From Paracoccus pantotrophus (GTDB lineage: Bacteria > Pseudomonadota > Alphaproteobacteria > Rhodobacterales > Rhodobacteraceae), in assembly GCF_008824185.1 (NCBI RefSeq), contig NZ_CP044423.1, positions 757,501 through 821,500 of the forward strand: DNA of 64,000 bases, in the 5' to 3' direction. Shown here one piece after another: positions 24,820-33,607 of this stretch; the first letter of the stretch is position 1, and each line of letters starts with the position of its first letter. Position numbers and translations under genes: made by a program. The notes under the pieces are model-generated. The model saw only the letters and a list, made by a program, of their open reading frames with translations, was not told the origin of the DNA and made no database searches.

Positions 24820-25179
24820 ATGGGCAGGCTCAAGCAGCTGGCGCCGCGCGTCGGCTCGTTGTCGTCGCGGGTCTCGTCTATCGGCGCCGGGGCTGATCGG
24901 CTCAAGCGCCGCGACCAGATGGTGCCGTGGCGCAAGTGGTACAAGACGGCCGAATGGCAGCGGCTCCGCTGGGACTGTCTGGTCTCCGCGCTGTTCACCT
25001 GCACCCGATGCGGTCTCATTGGTGAGAGCCGAGACCTGGTGGCCGACCATGTTCGCCCGCATCGCGGGGACCGTGAACTGTTCTTCGATCCCGGCAACCT
25101 GCAATGCCTTTGCGCGACCTGCCACAACCGGGACAAGCAGCGCGAGGAACGGGCGGCCGGCCGCGACGTCGCGATCTGA
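24820..25179 (+). CDS. HNH endonuclease of the packaging module
   Basis: 119 residues from the ATG at 24820, preceded by GCGAGGCG. The HNH fold is visible as CTRCG (zinc ligands), DHVRPHRGD (catalytic His region), NLQCLC and CATCHNRDKQ. HNH proteins next to terminase genes nick or cut DNA during HK97-type packaging. A longer reading frame from 24658 has no good start and covers the hairpin, so it is rejected. Confidence 0.88.
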   Translation: MGRLKQLAPRVGSLSSRVSSIGAGADRLKRRDQMVPWRKWYKTAEWQRLRWDCLVSALFTCTRCGLIGESRDLVADHVRPHRGDRELFFDPGNLQCLCATCHNRDKQREERAAGRDVAI

Positions 25180-25292
25180 CCTCGAAATCGGGCAGATCGG
25201 CCCCTCGGACCCCCAAGGGAGGGGGTGGGTCGAAAGTCAGGGGGCCAATCCGGCCCGGACCCGCGCCCCCCTCATCTGGAGATTTTTTTCTG

Positions 25293-25784
25293 ATGGAAGA
25301 GGTTTTCGACCTGTTCGGAAACCCCGTTGAAGCGGGGTCCGGCAAGCCCGGCCGTCCCCGCAAGGTGGCGACGCCGGAAGATCGCAATAAAGTCAAGATG
25401 TTGCTTGCGGTCGGCTGGTCCAATGAACGGATCGCGGCCGTGCTGCGCATGTCGCTGCCGACTTTTCGGCGGAATTTTTTTCAGGAGCTGAAGATTCGCC
25501 CGGTGGCGCGCGACATGCTCGACGCGCGCCGGCTGGAGCTGGCTCTGGCCGCTGCCCAGGCCGGCAATGTCGGCGCCATGCGCCAGGTGGATCGGCTGTT
25601 GGATCGGTTCGACCAGATGGAGGCGGAACGCGCCTATGCGTCGCGACCTAAGGATCAGCCCGAGTCCAAGGAAAAGCTGGGCAAGAAGGTGCTCGACGAG
25701 GTGCTGGCGCTCGATGCCGACGCCGCGCTGATGAAAGAGCTGGACCTGGAGACCAAGGGTGGCGGGGGCAATGTCCGCCATTGA
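25293..25784 (+). CDS. terS: Terminase small subunit
   Basis: 163 residues from the ATG at 25293, which follows TGGAG and a T run. The N-terminal HTH (GRPRKVATPEDRNKVKMLLA, SNERIAAVLRMSLPTFRR) recognises the packaging site, and the C-terminal helices oligomerise. It overlaps the large-subunit gene by 14 bases. Assignment rests on the HTH plus position. Confidence 0.8.
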   Translation: MEEVFDLFGNPVEAGSGKPGRPRKVATPEDRNKVKMLLAVGWSNERIAAVLRMSLPTFRRNFFQELKIRPVARDMLDARRLELALAAAQAGNVGAMRQVDRLLDRFDQMEAERAYASRPKDQPESKEKLGKKVLDEVLALDADAALMKELDLETKGGGGNVRH

Positions 25785-27477
25785 GGCGCTGCCGCGCTTC
25801 GCTTGCCCGGATTGGTGGGAAAAGCTTCAGGCCGGCGAGGTACCGATCGGCGATGTGCCGGTCAACGAAGCGAAGGCGGCACGGGTGCTGGCGTTCTTCA
25901 ACCGATTGCGACTGCCGGACGTGCCAGGCAATCCGCCGATGTCGGAGGCCTGTGGTGACTGGTTCAAGACCATCCTGGTGGTGTTCTTCGCCAGCGAGGA
26001 TCCGGAGACCCATCGCGAGCTGGTCTGGGAACTGCTCTGCATGGTCCCGAAGAAGAACTCGAAATCCACCTATGTGGCGGCGCTCGGCCTGACGGCGCTC
26101 TACATGGAGGAGGCGCCGAACCGGCAGATGCTGCTGGTGGGGCCGAGCCAGAACATTTCAGAGCGTTGCTTCGACCAGGCGCAGGGGATGATCAACCTGG
26201 ACGACAAGCTGAAGCTGATCTTCAAGGTCCAGGAGCACCTGAAGACGGTGACGCGGCGCAAGACCGGCTCGAAGCTGGAGGTGAAGACCTTCGATACCTC
26301 GATCGTCACCGGGGAAATCCCGGTGCTGACGATCATCGACGAACTGCACGAGCTGGGCAAGAAGGCCAAGGCGGCGAAGGTGATGCAGCAGATCCGCGGC
26401 GGCGGCATCACCAAGGTGCGCGGCAAGGTCTTGATGATCACCACCCAGTCGGACGAGATGCCGACGGGGATCTGGAAGTCGGAGCTGAAGAAGGCGCGGG
26501 CCATCCGCGACGGTCAGGCCGGATCATCGCCGATCATGCTGCCGGTGCTCTATGAGTTCCCCGAGGAACTCCAGCGCAACGAGAAATACTGGCGCGACCG
26601 GGACAACTGGCATCTGGTCTTGCCGAATCTCGGTCTGTCGATCGACGAACAGGCACTCGAGGACGATTACGAGAACAATGGCAAGGTCTCGAAGGAGGCC
26701 GAGCAGATCTGGGCCAGCCAGCATCTCAACATCGAGATCGGCGTTGGCCTCGGCGGCGATGCCTGGTCTGGCGCGGTGCATTGGGAACCGGCCGCAGCGG
26801 GTTGGATCACCCTCGACCGGCTGCTGGACGAAAGCGAGGTCTGCACCATCGGCGTGGACTGGGGCGGCGCCGACGACCTCGCGGCGCTCGCTGTGCTGGG
26901 CAGGCGGGCGCGGGACAAGGTCTGGCTTCTATGGGTTCGCGCCTGGGCGCGCGAGACGGTGTTCAAGTCCAGGCCGCAGATCGCCGACGCGTTGCGCGGG
27001 TTTGAGGAAGACGGCGACCTGCGCGTCGTGTCCTCGCCCGAGTTGCAGGCCGCCGAGGCTGCCGAGATCTGCGACCGGGTGCGGTTGGCCGGGCGGCTGC
27101 CCGAGGCCGGCGGCATCGGCCTCGACGCGGCAGGGATCGCGCTTCTGCTCGATGCGCTTGAGGAGATGGGCATGGTCTCGCCCCTGGTGCAGGCGGTGCA
27201 GCAGGGCTGGAAGCTCCAGACCGCGATTTCGACGGTGCCGCTGAAGCTGGAGTCGCGGCGCATGCTTCACGCCGACCAGCCGATCATGAATTGGGCGGTC
27301 GGCAACGCCAAACAGGAACTCAAGGGGAGCAACTACATGGTGACGAAGCAGGCCTCCGGCGCTGCCAAGATCGATCCCCTGATGGCGGCGTTCGATGCGG
27401 CGATGCTGATGTTCAACAACCCGCAGGCCGCGCCACCGATCGGCGACTTCCTGGCCAACCCGATCATGGTGATCTGA
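25771..27477 (+). CDS. terL: Terminase large subunit
   Basis: 568 residues from the ATG at 25771; a GTG at 25759 is possible. The ATPase motor has the Walker A-type MVPKKNSKSTYVA near residue 90 and Walker B LTIIDELHEL near 190. The RNase H-like nuclease half includes IGVDWGGADDLAALAV and a late Asp-rich stretch, AAKIDPLMAAFDAAMLM. It belongs to the Terminase_1 (HK97/P27-type) group that threads DNA into proheads and cuts it. Confidence 0.93.
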   Translation: MSAIEALPRFACPDWWEKLQAGEVPIGDVPVNEAKAARVLAFFNRLRLPDVPGNPPMSEACGDWFKTILVVFFASEDPETHRELVWELLCMVPKKNSKSTYVAALGLTALYMEEAPNRQMLLVGPSQNISERCFDQAQGMINLDDKLKLIFKVQEHLKTVTRRKTGSKLEVKTFDTSIVTGEIPVLTIIDELHELGKKAKAAKVMQQIRGGGITKVRGKVLMITTQSDEMPTGIWKSELKKARAIRDGQAGSSPIMLPVLYEFPEELQRNEKYWRDRDNWHLVLPNLGLSIDEQALEDDYENNGKVSKEAEQIWASQHLNIEIGVGLGGDAWSGAVHWEPAAAGWITLDRLLDESEVCTIGVDWGGADDLAALAVLGRRARDKVWLLWVRAWARETVFKSRPQIADALRGFEEDGDLRVVSSPELQAAEAAEICDRVRLAGRLPEAGGIGLDAAGIALLLDALEEMGMVSPLVQAVQQGWKLQTAISTVPLKLESRRMLHADQPIMNWAVGNAKQELKGSNYMVTKQASGAAKIDPLMAAFDAAMLMFNNPQAAPPIGDFLANPIMVI

Positions 27478-27478
27478 G

Positions 27479-28720
27479 ATGGACCTGCCACGGGGCATCG
27501 TCGATCGCTTCGGCAGGCCGATGGCGGCGCTGTCCGATCTGACCAAGGAACAGCGTCTCACCCTGCAAGGCGGCGACCTCGGCTATTACGTCGCCAGCAA
27601 TGCCTCGGGCAAGGTGGTGACGCTGTCGGCAGCGCTGACCATCTCGGCAGTATGGGCCTGCATCGTGCGCAGCGCCCAGGCCATGGCGTCCTTGCCGCTG
27701 GACCTTTATCGCAAGACCGCTGGCGGACGGCAGCGGCAGGACGGGGCGCTGGCCGACCTGATCAGCCTGTCGCCGAATGCCGACCAGACGCCGGTCGAGT
27801 TCTGGGAGGGCATGTTCTCCTGGATGCTGGCCACCGGCAACGCCTATGCCGAGATCGACCGGGTCAACGGCCGGCCATCCTCGCTGGTGCCGCTGCCCGC
27901 CACCCATGTCCGGCCGTTCCGCAACAAGGTGAGCGGCGAGTTGTTCTACGAGGTGCGCGAGCCCGGCACGTCGCGCCCGCGCGTCATCGGCCGCGAAGAC
28001 ATGTTCCATCTGCGGGGCTGGGGCTTCGGCGGCGACGAGGGCATGTCGCCGATCCGCTGGGGCACCCAGTCGCTCGGCGCCGCCATGGCCGCCGACGAGG
28101 CCTCGGCCAAGATGTTCGGCTCGGGCATGCAGGCTTCGGGCGTGCTGAAGACCAACCAGCGCATCTCGCCCGAACAGCGCCCGCAATTGCAAGCGATGAT
28201 GAGCGAATACGCCGGATCGACCAAAGCCGGCAAGCTGATGATCCTCGAGGCGGGGATGGAGTTCGAGCAACTGACGCTGAACCCGGACGATGCCCAGATG
28301 CTGGAGACGCGGCGGTTCTCGATCGAGGAGGTTTGCCGCTGGTTCGGGGTGCCGCCCATCGTCATCGGTCATTCGGCCGAGGGGCAGACCATGTGGGGGA
28401 CCGGGGTCGAGGCAATCTTCCTGTCCTGGATGCAGCTCGGCATCAACCCGGTGCTGAAGAAGGTCGAGCAGCGGATTCGCAAGCAGCTGATCCCGCTGCG
28501 CGAGCAGCGCGACACCTACGCCGAGTTCAACCGCGAGGCCATGCTCCAGATGGACAGCAAGGCGAAGGCGGACTTCATCCGCGCGATGGTGACGATGGGC
28601 GTCATGAAGCCCGACGAGGCGCGCGACAAGCTCAACATCGAGCGCGAGGGCGGCGCGGCCGATCTGCTGTGGATGCAGGGCGCCATGAAGCCCATGGACA
28701 TGATTCTCAAGGGGAAGTGA
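27479..28720 (+). CDS. HK97-type portal protein
   Basis: 413 residues. Typical family segments are the AVWACIVRSAQAMASLPL stem start, LATGNAYAEIDR, a SPIRWG turn, and FSIEEVCRWFGVPPIVIGH near the C-terminal third. Twelve copies form the DNA channel at one head vertex. It starts one base after the terminase stop and ends two bases before the protease gene. Confidence 0.94.
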   Translation: MDLPRGIVDRFGRPMAALSDLTKEQRLTLQGGDLGYYVASNASGKVVTLSAALTISAVWACIVRSAQAMASLPLDLYRKTAGGRQRQDGALADLISLSPNADQTPVEFWEGMFSWMLATGNAYAEIDRVNGRPSSLVPLPATHVRPFRNKVSGELFYEVREPGTSRPRVIGREDMFHLRGWGFGGDEGMSPIRWGTQSLGAAMAADEASAKMFGSGMQASGVLKTNQRISPEQRPQLQAMMSEYAGSTKAGKLMILEAGMEFEQLTLNPDDAQMLETRRFSIEEVCRWFGVPPIVIGHSAEGQTMWGTGVEAIFLSWMQLGINPVLKKVEQRIRKQLIPLREQRDTYAEFNREAMLQMDSKAKADFIRAMVTMGVMKPDEARDKLNIEREGGAADLLWMQGAMKPMDMILKGK

Positions 28721-28722
28721 CG

Positions 28723-29595
28723 ATGGCCAAGAACCATATGCCGGTCGCGCATTTCGGTGTGCGGCCCGATGACGTGCGCGCCGAATGCGCCCCGCCCAAG
28801 GCGTTCGAGAAATGGCAGCCCGAGCTGCGCGCCCGCGCCGAGGCTGTGGGCGATGATAGCGGCCCCTTCACCATCGACGTTATGGATGTGATCGGCGACA
28901 CCTGGGACGGCTACGGCGTGACCGGGCGCAAGGTGGGGGCGCTGCTGCGCGCTGCCGGCGAGCGCGAGGTGGTGGTCAACATCAACAGCCCGGGCGGCGA
29001 TGTGTTCGAGGGGCTGGCGATCTACAACATGCTGCGCGGGCACAAGGCGGATGTGACGGTGCGCATCGTCGGTCTTGCCGCCTCTGCCGCCTCGGTGATC
29101 GCCATGGCCGGGGACCGCGTTGAAATCGCCCGGGCCGGCTTCCTGATGATCCACAACACCTGGGTGTGGGCTGTAGGTGATCGGAACGACCTGATGACCG
29201 TTGCCGGTCAGCTGGCGGCCTTCGACGAGGTTCTGGCGGACCTGTATTCTGTTCGCACTGGCATCGATCCCGCGGAAATCGGCACGAGGATGGATAAAGA
29301 GTTCTGGGTGTCGGGGCGAGCGGCTGTCGAGCAGGGATTTGCCGACGACCTGCTCGAAGCGGATCATATCACGTCCTCGAGTGGGGCAAAGGCGCAAGTT
29401 CAGGGCCTGCATCGCAATCGCCGCGCCGAAGCGGCTATGGCGTTGGGTGGCATGCCCAGGTCCGAGCGTCGCGCGTTTTTCAAGGCTCTTACCAGCAAGC
29501 CGAGCGCTGCTGACGACGACATGCCGCGCGCTGTCGAGACCATGGCCAACCTGACCGGGTGGGCCAAATCGCTAACGGCCAAGATGGAGAACTGA
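28723..29595 (+). CDS. ClpP-like head maturation protease
   Basis: 290 residues from the ATG at 28723. The ClpP/SppA fold appears as VVVNINSPGGDVFEGLAIYN, the catalytic Ser in GLAASAASVIAMAG, and the catalytic His in MIHNTW. The C-terminal 90 residues carry a charged helical tail. This serine protease trims the scaffold part of the capsid protein. A longer frame from 27652 lies on top of the portal gene and is not real. Confidence 0.93.
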   Translation: MAKNHMPVAHFGVRPDDVRAECAPPKAFEKWQPELRARAEAVGDDSGPFTIDVMDVIGDTWDGYGVTGRKVGALLRAAGEREVVVNINSPGGDVFEGLAIYNMLRGHKADVTVRIVGLAASAASVIAMAGDRVEIARAGFLMIHNTWVWAVGDRNDLMTVAGQLAAFDEVLADLYSVRTGIDPAEIGTRMDKEFWVSGRAAVEQGFADDLLEADHITSSSGAKAQVQGLHRNRRAEAAMALGGMPRSERRAFFKALTSKPSAADDDMPRAVETMANLTGWAKSLTAKMEN

Positions 29596-29596
29596 C

Positions 29597-30814
29597 ATGG
29601 CCTTTGACATGGAACAGGCGTTCGGCGAGTTCAAAGCCGAATTCGACAAGGTCACCGACAAGATCAATCGCAGCGCCCAGAATGCTCTGGACGAGGCGAA
29701 GCGCCTTGGCGTCCTGACCGAAGAGACCAAGGCGAATGTCGATAAGGCACTTGCCGAGCAGGGCGATCTGAAAACCCGCCTCGACGACATGGAGGCTTCC
29801 GCCCGTGATCTCGCACAGCGCTTCGCCAGCGGCCGCCGCAGCGGTGCCGGTGGCGCGAAATCGCTGGGCCAGCTGGTGGTTGCCGAGGCCGAGGAGAAGA
29901 TCAAGGCCGCGGCCAAGGGCGGCGTGAACGGCGACGTGTCGCTGGGCTTCTTCAACGCCATCACCTCGCTGCCTGGCTCTGCCGGCGAGCTGCTGCCCGA
30001 ACGCCGCGAGCCCGAGATCATCGCCGAGCCCGACAAGAAGTTGGTGGTGAAAGACCTGATCACGGTGGGCGAGACGGGCCAGCCGCTGATCAAGTATTTC
30101 CGCGAGGTCTCGCGCACGGGCGCCGCCGGCATCGTGCCGGATGACGGCACCACGGTGAAGCCGCTGATCGACAAGACTTGGACCTCGGAATCGGCCGAGG
30201 TGAAGACTATCGCCGGCCGGATGGAAATCCACAAGCACATGCTGGACGACATCCCGGCGCTGCGGACCGATATCGACACCACGCTGACCTATGAGGTCAA
30301 CAAGGTCGAGAACGCGCAGATCCTGGCGGGCGACGGCACCGGAGAGAACTTCTCGGGCCTGATCACCAATGCCACGGCCTATGGCCAGAGCGCCCGCGAG
30401 CCCTCTGGCGCGACGATCCTCGACCGGTTGCGCCTTGCCATGCTGCAGGTGTCGGCGGCGGGCTATGTCGTCGATGCACATGTCCTGAATATCTGGGACT
30501 GGGCCGCGGCCGAGATGCTCAAGGACACGACCGGGCGCTACATCTTCGGCAACCCCTTCATGGAGACGCCGACGCCGCGCCTCTGGGGTCGTCGGGTGGT
30601 CGATACCGAGGACATGCCGGAAGGTGATTTCCTGACCGGGGCCTTCAAGCTGGCCGCCACCTACTACCAGCGCCAGGACATCGAGATCCTGCTGTCGTCG
30701 GAGAACCGCGACAACTTCGACAAGAACATGCTGACCGTGCGCGGTGAGAAGCGCGGCGTCGTGGTGGTCAAGCGCCCGCTGGCGCTCTGCTACTACACCG
30801 CCCCGGGCGGCTGA
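29597..30814 (+). CDS. HK97-fold major capsid protein
   Basis: 405 residues. An N-terminal coiled coil of about 75 residues (the delta scaffold) precedes the mature HK97 fold: KKLVVKDLITVGETGQPLIK, an E-loop with GTTVKPLIDKTW, TAGRMEIHKHMLDDIP-like spine helix and the P-domain end. The scaffold would be removed by the upstream protease. It starts two bases after the protease gene. Confidence 0.95.
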   Translation: MAFDMEQAFGEFKAEFDKVTDKINRSAQNALDEAKRLGVLTEETKANVDKALAEQGDLKTRLDDMEASARDLAQRFASGRRSGAGGAKSLGQLVVAEAEEKIKAAAKGGVNGDVSLGFFNAITSLPGSAGELLPERREPEIIAEPDKKLVVKDLITVGETGQPLIKYFREVSRTGAAGIVPDDGTTVKPLIDKTWTSESAEVKTIAGRMEIHKHMLDDIPALRTDIDTTLTYEVNKVENAQILAGDGTGENFSGLITNATAYGQSAREPSGATILDRLRLAMLQVSAAGYVVDAHVLNIWDWAAAEMLKDTTGRYIFGNPFMETPTPRLWGRRVVDTEDMPEGDFLTGAFKLAATYYQRQDIEILLSSENRDNFDKNMLTVRGEKRGVVVVKRPLALCYYTAPGG

Positions 30815-30878
30815 TCATGGTTGCGGGCGCGGCATCGTCTGCGCCCGCCGCAATTCCCTTCACGAAAGGAATACGGAC

Positions 30879-31364
30879 ATGCCGAAGTTGAAAGCACTCC
30901 GCGGCTCGATCGGCGCCTATGGCCGGGTCAAGGCCGGCGGCATCGTCGAGGTTGACGACGATGCGGCGAAAAAGCTGCTGGCCACCAAGCGTTTCGTCCC
31001 GGCCCGCGCCGAGGATATCGCGGCCGCCACCAAGGCGCAGGAGGAATACCTGAAGGTCGAGACGGTCGGCGTCACGCCGGGTTTCGCGCCCTTGCCCGAG
31101 GCGCCCCAGCCAATCGAAAGCGCCACGGCCGGTCTCGAGCTCGATGCGCGGGAGAAGCTGCTCGAGGAACGTGCCACGCAGCTCGAGGCGGATGCCAAGC
31201 GCCTGCACGATCTGGAAGCCTCTTTGAAACAGCGTCAGGCCGAACTCGATGCGCGGGAGAAGGCGAATGCCGATCTGGATCAGACGACGGTGGCTTCCGC
31301 CGCTGCTGCCGAGGATGCGGCGACCGAGGCCAAGGACGCCCCGAAGGGCAAGGGCTCGAAATGA
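30879..31364 (+). CDS. Hypothetical head-associated protein
   Basis: 161 residues from the ATG at 30879, preceded by GAAAGGAATACGG. A short basic beta-like start (KLKALRGSIGAYGRVKAGGI) resembles the small FI-like or head-fibre region of other phages, followed by a long charged coiled coil (about 77-135) and an Ala/Lys-rich end. Possibly a decoration or DNA-packaging accessory. It overlaps the connector gene by four bases. Confidence 0.6.
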   Translation: MPKLKALRGSIGAYGRVKAGGIVEVDDDAAKKLLATKRFVPARAEDIAAATKAQEEYLKVETVGVTPGFAPLPEAPQPIESATAGLELDAREKLLEERATQLEADAKRLHDLEASLKQRQAELDAREKANADLDQTTVASAAAAEDAATEAKDAPKGKGSK

Positions 31365-31720
31365 TCGTTCCGCTGCCCGATCTGAAGGACTACCTGCGCG
31401 TCAGGCGAGATCACGAAGACGAGACCATTGCCGCCATCGGAGAATCGGCTGAATTGCAGGTGCGGAACTGGATCGGGCGGCCCATTTATGCCTCATTGGC
31501 CGACATGCCGCTTCCGGGGGCTCCGGGGTATAGCCAATATCAAATGGTTGCGGATAGGGCGATCATGGTAGCGATCATGATGCTAGCCGAGAGAACCTAT
31601 TGGCAACGCGGAGGGGAGGGCGGGGCCTCGGAGGATGCAGTGCCGCCCGCGACGGTCAGGGCGATACTGTCCGGGTATCGGGTATTCCATCCTCTGCCCA
31701 CCTCCGAGGATGGCGCCTGA
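31361..31720 (+). CDS. Head-tail connector (HK97 gp6-like)
   Basis: 119 residues, mainly helical, with the PLPDLKDYLRVRRDHEDE start and RTYWQRGGEG pattern of Phage_gp6/DUF1506-type connector proteins. Rings of such proteins dock under the portal. Overlaps with both neighbours indicate a coupled operon. Confidence 0.75.
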   Translation: MIVPLPDLKDYLRVRRDHEDETIAAIGESAELQVRNWIGRPIYASLADMPLPGAPGYSQYQMVADRAIMVAIMMLAERTYWQRGGEGGASEDAVPPATVRAILSGYRVFHPLPTSEDGA

Positions 31721-32049
31721 TGATCAGATCCGGCGATCTCTCCAAACTGGTCGTTTTCCTCGCGCCCTTCAAAGAAACCGATGCCAACGGAAAACGCATC
31801 CAGCGATATGAACAACGGTTTTCGGATTGGGCCCATGTCCGCCCCCTACGTGGTGGTGAAGCCGTCATGCAGTCTCGGCTGGCCTCGAAAGGCCCCGCCA
31901 TTGTGACCATCATATTTTCAGCAGAGGGTTTCCAGATCACTTCGGAATGGCGGGTCGATATCGACGGTCGGGTCTATGACCTGAAGGAAGACCCGCGCGA
32001 GGCCCAAGGCGGTGCCGTTCTGGAAATGCTCGTGGAGCGGGTAGGATGA
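31720..32049 (+). CDS. Head closure/head-tail adaptor protein
   Basis: 109 residues. A beta-barrel-like pattern (KLVVFLAP, WAHVRPLRGGEAVMQ, RVDIDGRVYDLK) matches SPP1 gp16 and related head-tail joining proteins, expected between gp6-like and gp10-like genes. Overlaps its upstream neighbour by one base. Confidence 0.8.
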   Translation: MIRSGDLSKLVVFLAPFKETDANGKRIQRYEQRFSDWAHVRPLRGGEAVMQSRLASKGPAIVTIIFSAEGFQITSEWRVDIDGRVYDLKEDPREAQGGAVLEMLVERVG

Positions 32050-32432
32050 TCGACATAGAGCCGTTGATCCAGGTGATCCGCGCCCGGCTGATCGTCCAGG
32101 TGCCAGCCTTGGGAGGTCGCGTTTTCGACCGCGCCACCGAGGGCGACGAGACGCCCTATGCCGCTTTCGACACCTTCTATGGCGTGGCGGCGGATGCGGA
32201 ATGCATCGAGGCCGAGGACTGGACCGTCCAGATCGGCATCTATCATAGCATGACCAGCAAGGCCGAGGTCGGGAAGATTGTTGGCCAGGTGAAGGCCGCC
32301 CTGCATGGCTGGGCCGACACCGATGCGCTGACCATGCATCCGATGCGCGTGACGCTGGTGCGCGTCATGGACGATCCTGATGGCGCGTCAGTGCATGGCG
32401 TGGTGCAGGTCGAGGCGATGGTGGAAGGTTAG
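32046..32432 (+). CDS. Tail completion protein (DUF3168-type)
   Basis: 128 residues, with the DUF3168 pattern: a short helical start, RVFDRATEGDETPYAAFD, then EDWTVQIGIYH strands and a long last strand. It forms the tail terminator ring. Interrupting the usual order, the next plus-strand gene (32902) is separated from it by a minus-strand cargo gene. Confidence 0.75.
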   Translation: MIDIEPLIQVIRARLIVQVPALGGRVFDRATEGDETPYAAFDTFYGVAADAECIEAEDWTVQIGIYHSMTSKAEVGKIVGQVKAALHGWADTDALTMHPMRVTLVRVMDDPDGASVHGVVQVEAMVEG

Positions 32433-32881
32433 TTGGCCGGAAGTCCCGTTGAAAAGAAGTATTGGTAACACAATTGATTGGTTATCGCGGTAATTTCATC
32501 CCTCTCATAAAGTCGCTCACAGGAATCGGCAAGCTTCTTCATTACCGCGAGTTCTCTCTCTGCTTGGCGTTGTTCCAGTGCCTTGATGCTTTTCTGTATT
32601 GCCTCCTCTGCTTCAATATTCTTTTGCATATTTGATGTGCTAATAAATTCCTTCGATGAAGGGATATAGGTATGTTCCTCGCCGGTGTGTATTTTAATGC
32701 ATTCTTCTGCGGTCTTCGCCTCTCGTCTATCGAATGTGCGCCCGCCCTTTAAAATTGCTTCGGCCCAATGGTCGCCGCCTTTTTTGTTCCCTGCCTTGTA
32801 TTCCTCAACGCACCAATCCGCTATTCCGGAATGCGCCGGTGTTGCGAAAGAAAAGAGCATGATAGCGAGATAGATACGCAT
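32429..32881 (-). CDS. AT-rich secreted cargo protein (moron) in the tail operon
   Basis: 150 residues from the ATG at 32881, preceded by GGAGGATCGC. The signal peptide ends at about residue 18 (ATPAHS-G), and the mature protein is charged, with several Cys (VEEYKAGNKK, TFDRREAKTAEECIK) and a coiled-coil stretch near KALEQRQAERELAVMKK. Local base composition is visibly AT-rich compared with its phage neighbours. It runs against all surrounding genes and its end overlaps the upstream tail gene by four bases. These are signs of late insertion as lysogeny cargo; function unknown. Confidence 0.75.
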   Translation of the reverse strand: MRIYLAIMLFSFATPAHSGIADWCVEEYKAGNKKGGDHWAEAILKGGRTFDRREAKTAEECIKIHTGEEHTYIPSSKEFISTSNMQKNIEAEEAIQKSIKALEQRQAERELAVMKKLADSCERLYERDEITAITNQLCYQYFFSTGLPAN

Positions 32882-32887
32882 GCGATC

Positions 32888-32895
32888 CTCCGGAG
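32888..32895. promoter_or_regulatory. Palindromic ribosome site shared by two opposing genes
   Basis: CTCCGGAG reads GGAG in both directions. On the minus strand it sits 6 bases before the cargo ATG (32881); on the plus strand 6 bases before the gp10-like ATG (32902). The two start codons are only 20 bases apart and no separate plus-strand site exists. Confidence 0.6.
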
Positions 32896-32901
32896 TGTGC
32901 A

Positions 32902-33348
32902 ATGGCCCAGCTTAACCCCCGGATCATGGCGAAACTCAAGCGAATTCCTGATGTCGCGGTCGAGGCTGCGCGCCAAGCGATGGAGGAGGGGGCTGAAGAG
33001 GTCTGCGAATATATCCGCAACATGGTCCGCTCAACCTTCACCCAGCGATCCGGCGACATGGTCCAGTCGATCGGCTGGACCTGGGGCGAGTTGCCGCCCG
33101 GCACCTTCATGATCGACGAAATCCGTAGCGGCAAGAACAAGGGTGACCAGTATGCCACCTTGCGGATCAGGATCTATGCCGGTGCTGGAGATGGCTTCTA
33201 TTTCCGGTTCCACGAATTCGGAACCAAGGATGGAGTGCCTGCACGCCCGACCTTCTATCCGGCATGGAAGGCGAAGCGGGCCGAGTTCCGCAAGCTGATC
33301 CGCGACCGCGTCCGGGCGGCAATCAGGGAGGAGTTGCGCCGTGGCTAA
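32902..33348 (+). CDS. HK97 gp10-like tail/neck protein
   Basis: 148 residues. The N-terminal helix with RQAMEEGAEEVCEYIRNM, a GDMVQSIGW hairpin, YFRFHEFGTKDGVPARPTFYPAW and the basic end fit the HK97_gp10 minor tail family. Its position after the head-closure genes matches the standard order, with the cargo gene as the only interruption. Confidence 0.85.
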   Translation: MAQLNPRIMAKLKRIPDVAVEAARQAMEEGAEEVCEYIRNMVRSTFTQRSGDMVQSIGWTWGELPPGTFMIDEIRSGKNKGDQYATLRIRIYAGAGDGFYFRFHEFGTKDGVPARPTFYPAWKAKRAEFRKLIRDRVRAAIREELRRG

Positions 33349-33538
33349 GGCGATATTCACGCGCGAGTTTCATTATACCAGCATGACGCGCAATGCAGGC
33401 TGGTCCGCCTATCCCAAGGACGATCCGCAATATTACCCGCGCGAGTTCATCGATGCGGCCGTCAAGGCTGGCTGCGCGACAGAGTCTCCGCCTTCGGTTC
33501 GCAAGGGCCGGGCAAAACCGGCCGCCGAGGCCGATTAA
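33341..33538 (+). CDS. Small hypothetical tail-module protein
   Basis: 65 residues overlapping the gp10-like gene. An aromatic start (FTREFHYTSMTRNAGWSAYP) and a Lys/Ala-rich end, no family. The conserved-looking PKDDPQYYPREFIDAAVKAG suggests a real protein. Confidence 0.55.
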   Translation: MAKAIFTREFHYTSMTRNAGWSAYPKDDPQYYPREFIDAAVKAGCATESPPSVRKGRAKPAAEAD

Positions 33539-33569
33539 TCGGGCGCGATTTCGAGCCCTTCAAACCGAC

Positions 33570-33594
33570 ATGCCGCCCTGGGGCGGCATTTTTC
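33570..33594 (+). terminator. Rho-independent terminator ahead of the tail-tube gene
   Basis: ATGCCGCC (33570-33577) pairs with GGCGGCAT (33582-33589) across a four-base loop, followed by TTTT. It lies in the middle of the structural operon, and its T run flows into the tail-tube ribosome site (CATGGAGCTGAGG). Most likely it adjusts expression, and full-length transcription would need antitermination. Confidence 0.75.
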
Positions 33595-33607
33595 ATGGAG
33601 CTGAGGC

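Noticed and set aside
27652..29595. A 647-codon frame fusing portal-region sequence to the protease
   Set aside because: Its first part is an alternative frame within the portal gene. The protease has its own ATG at 28723 in the normal position.
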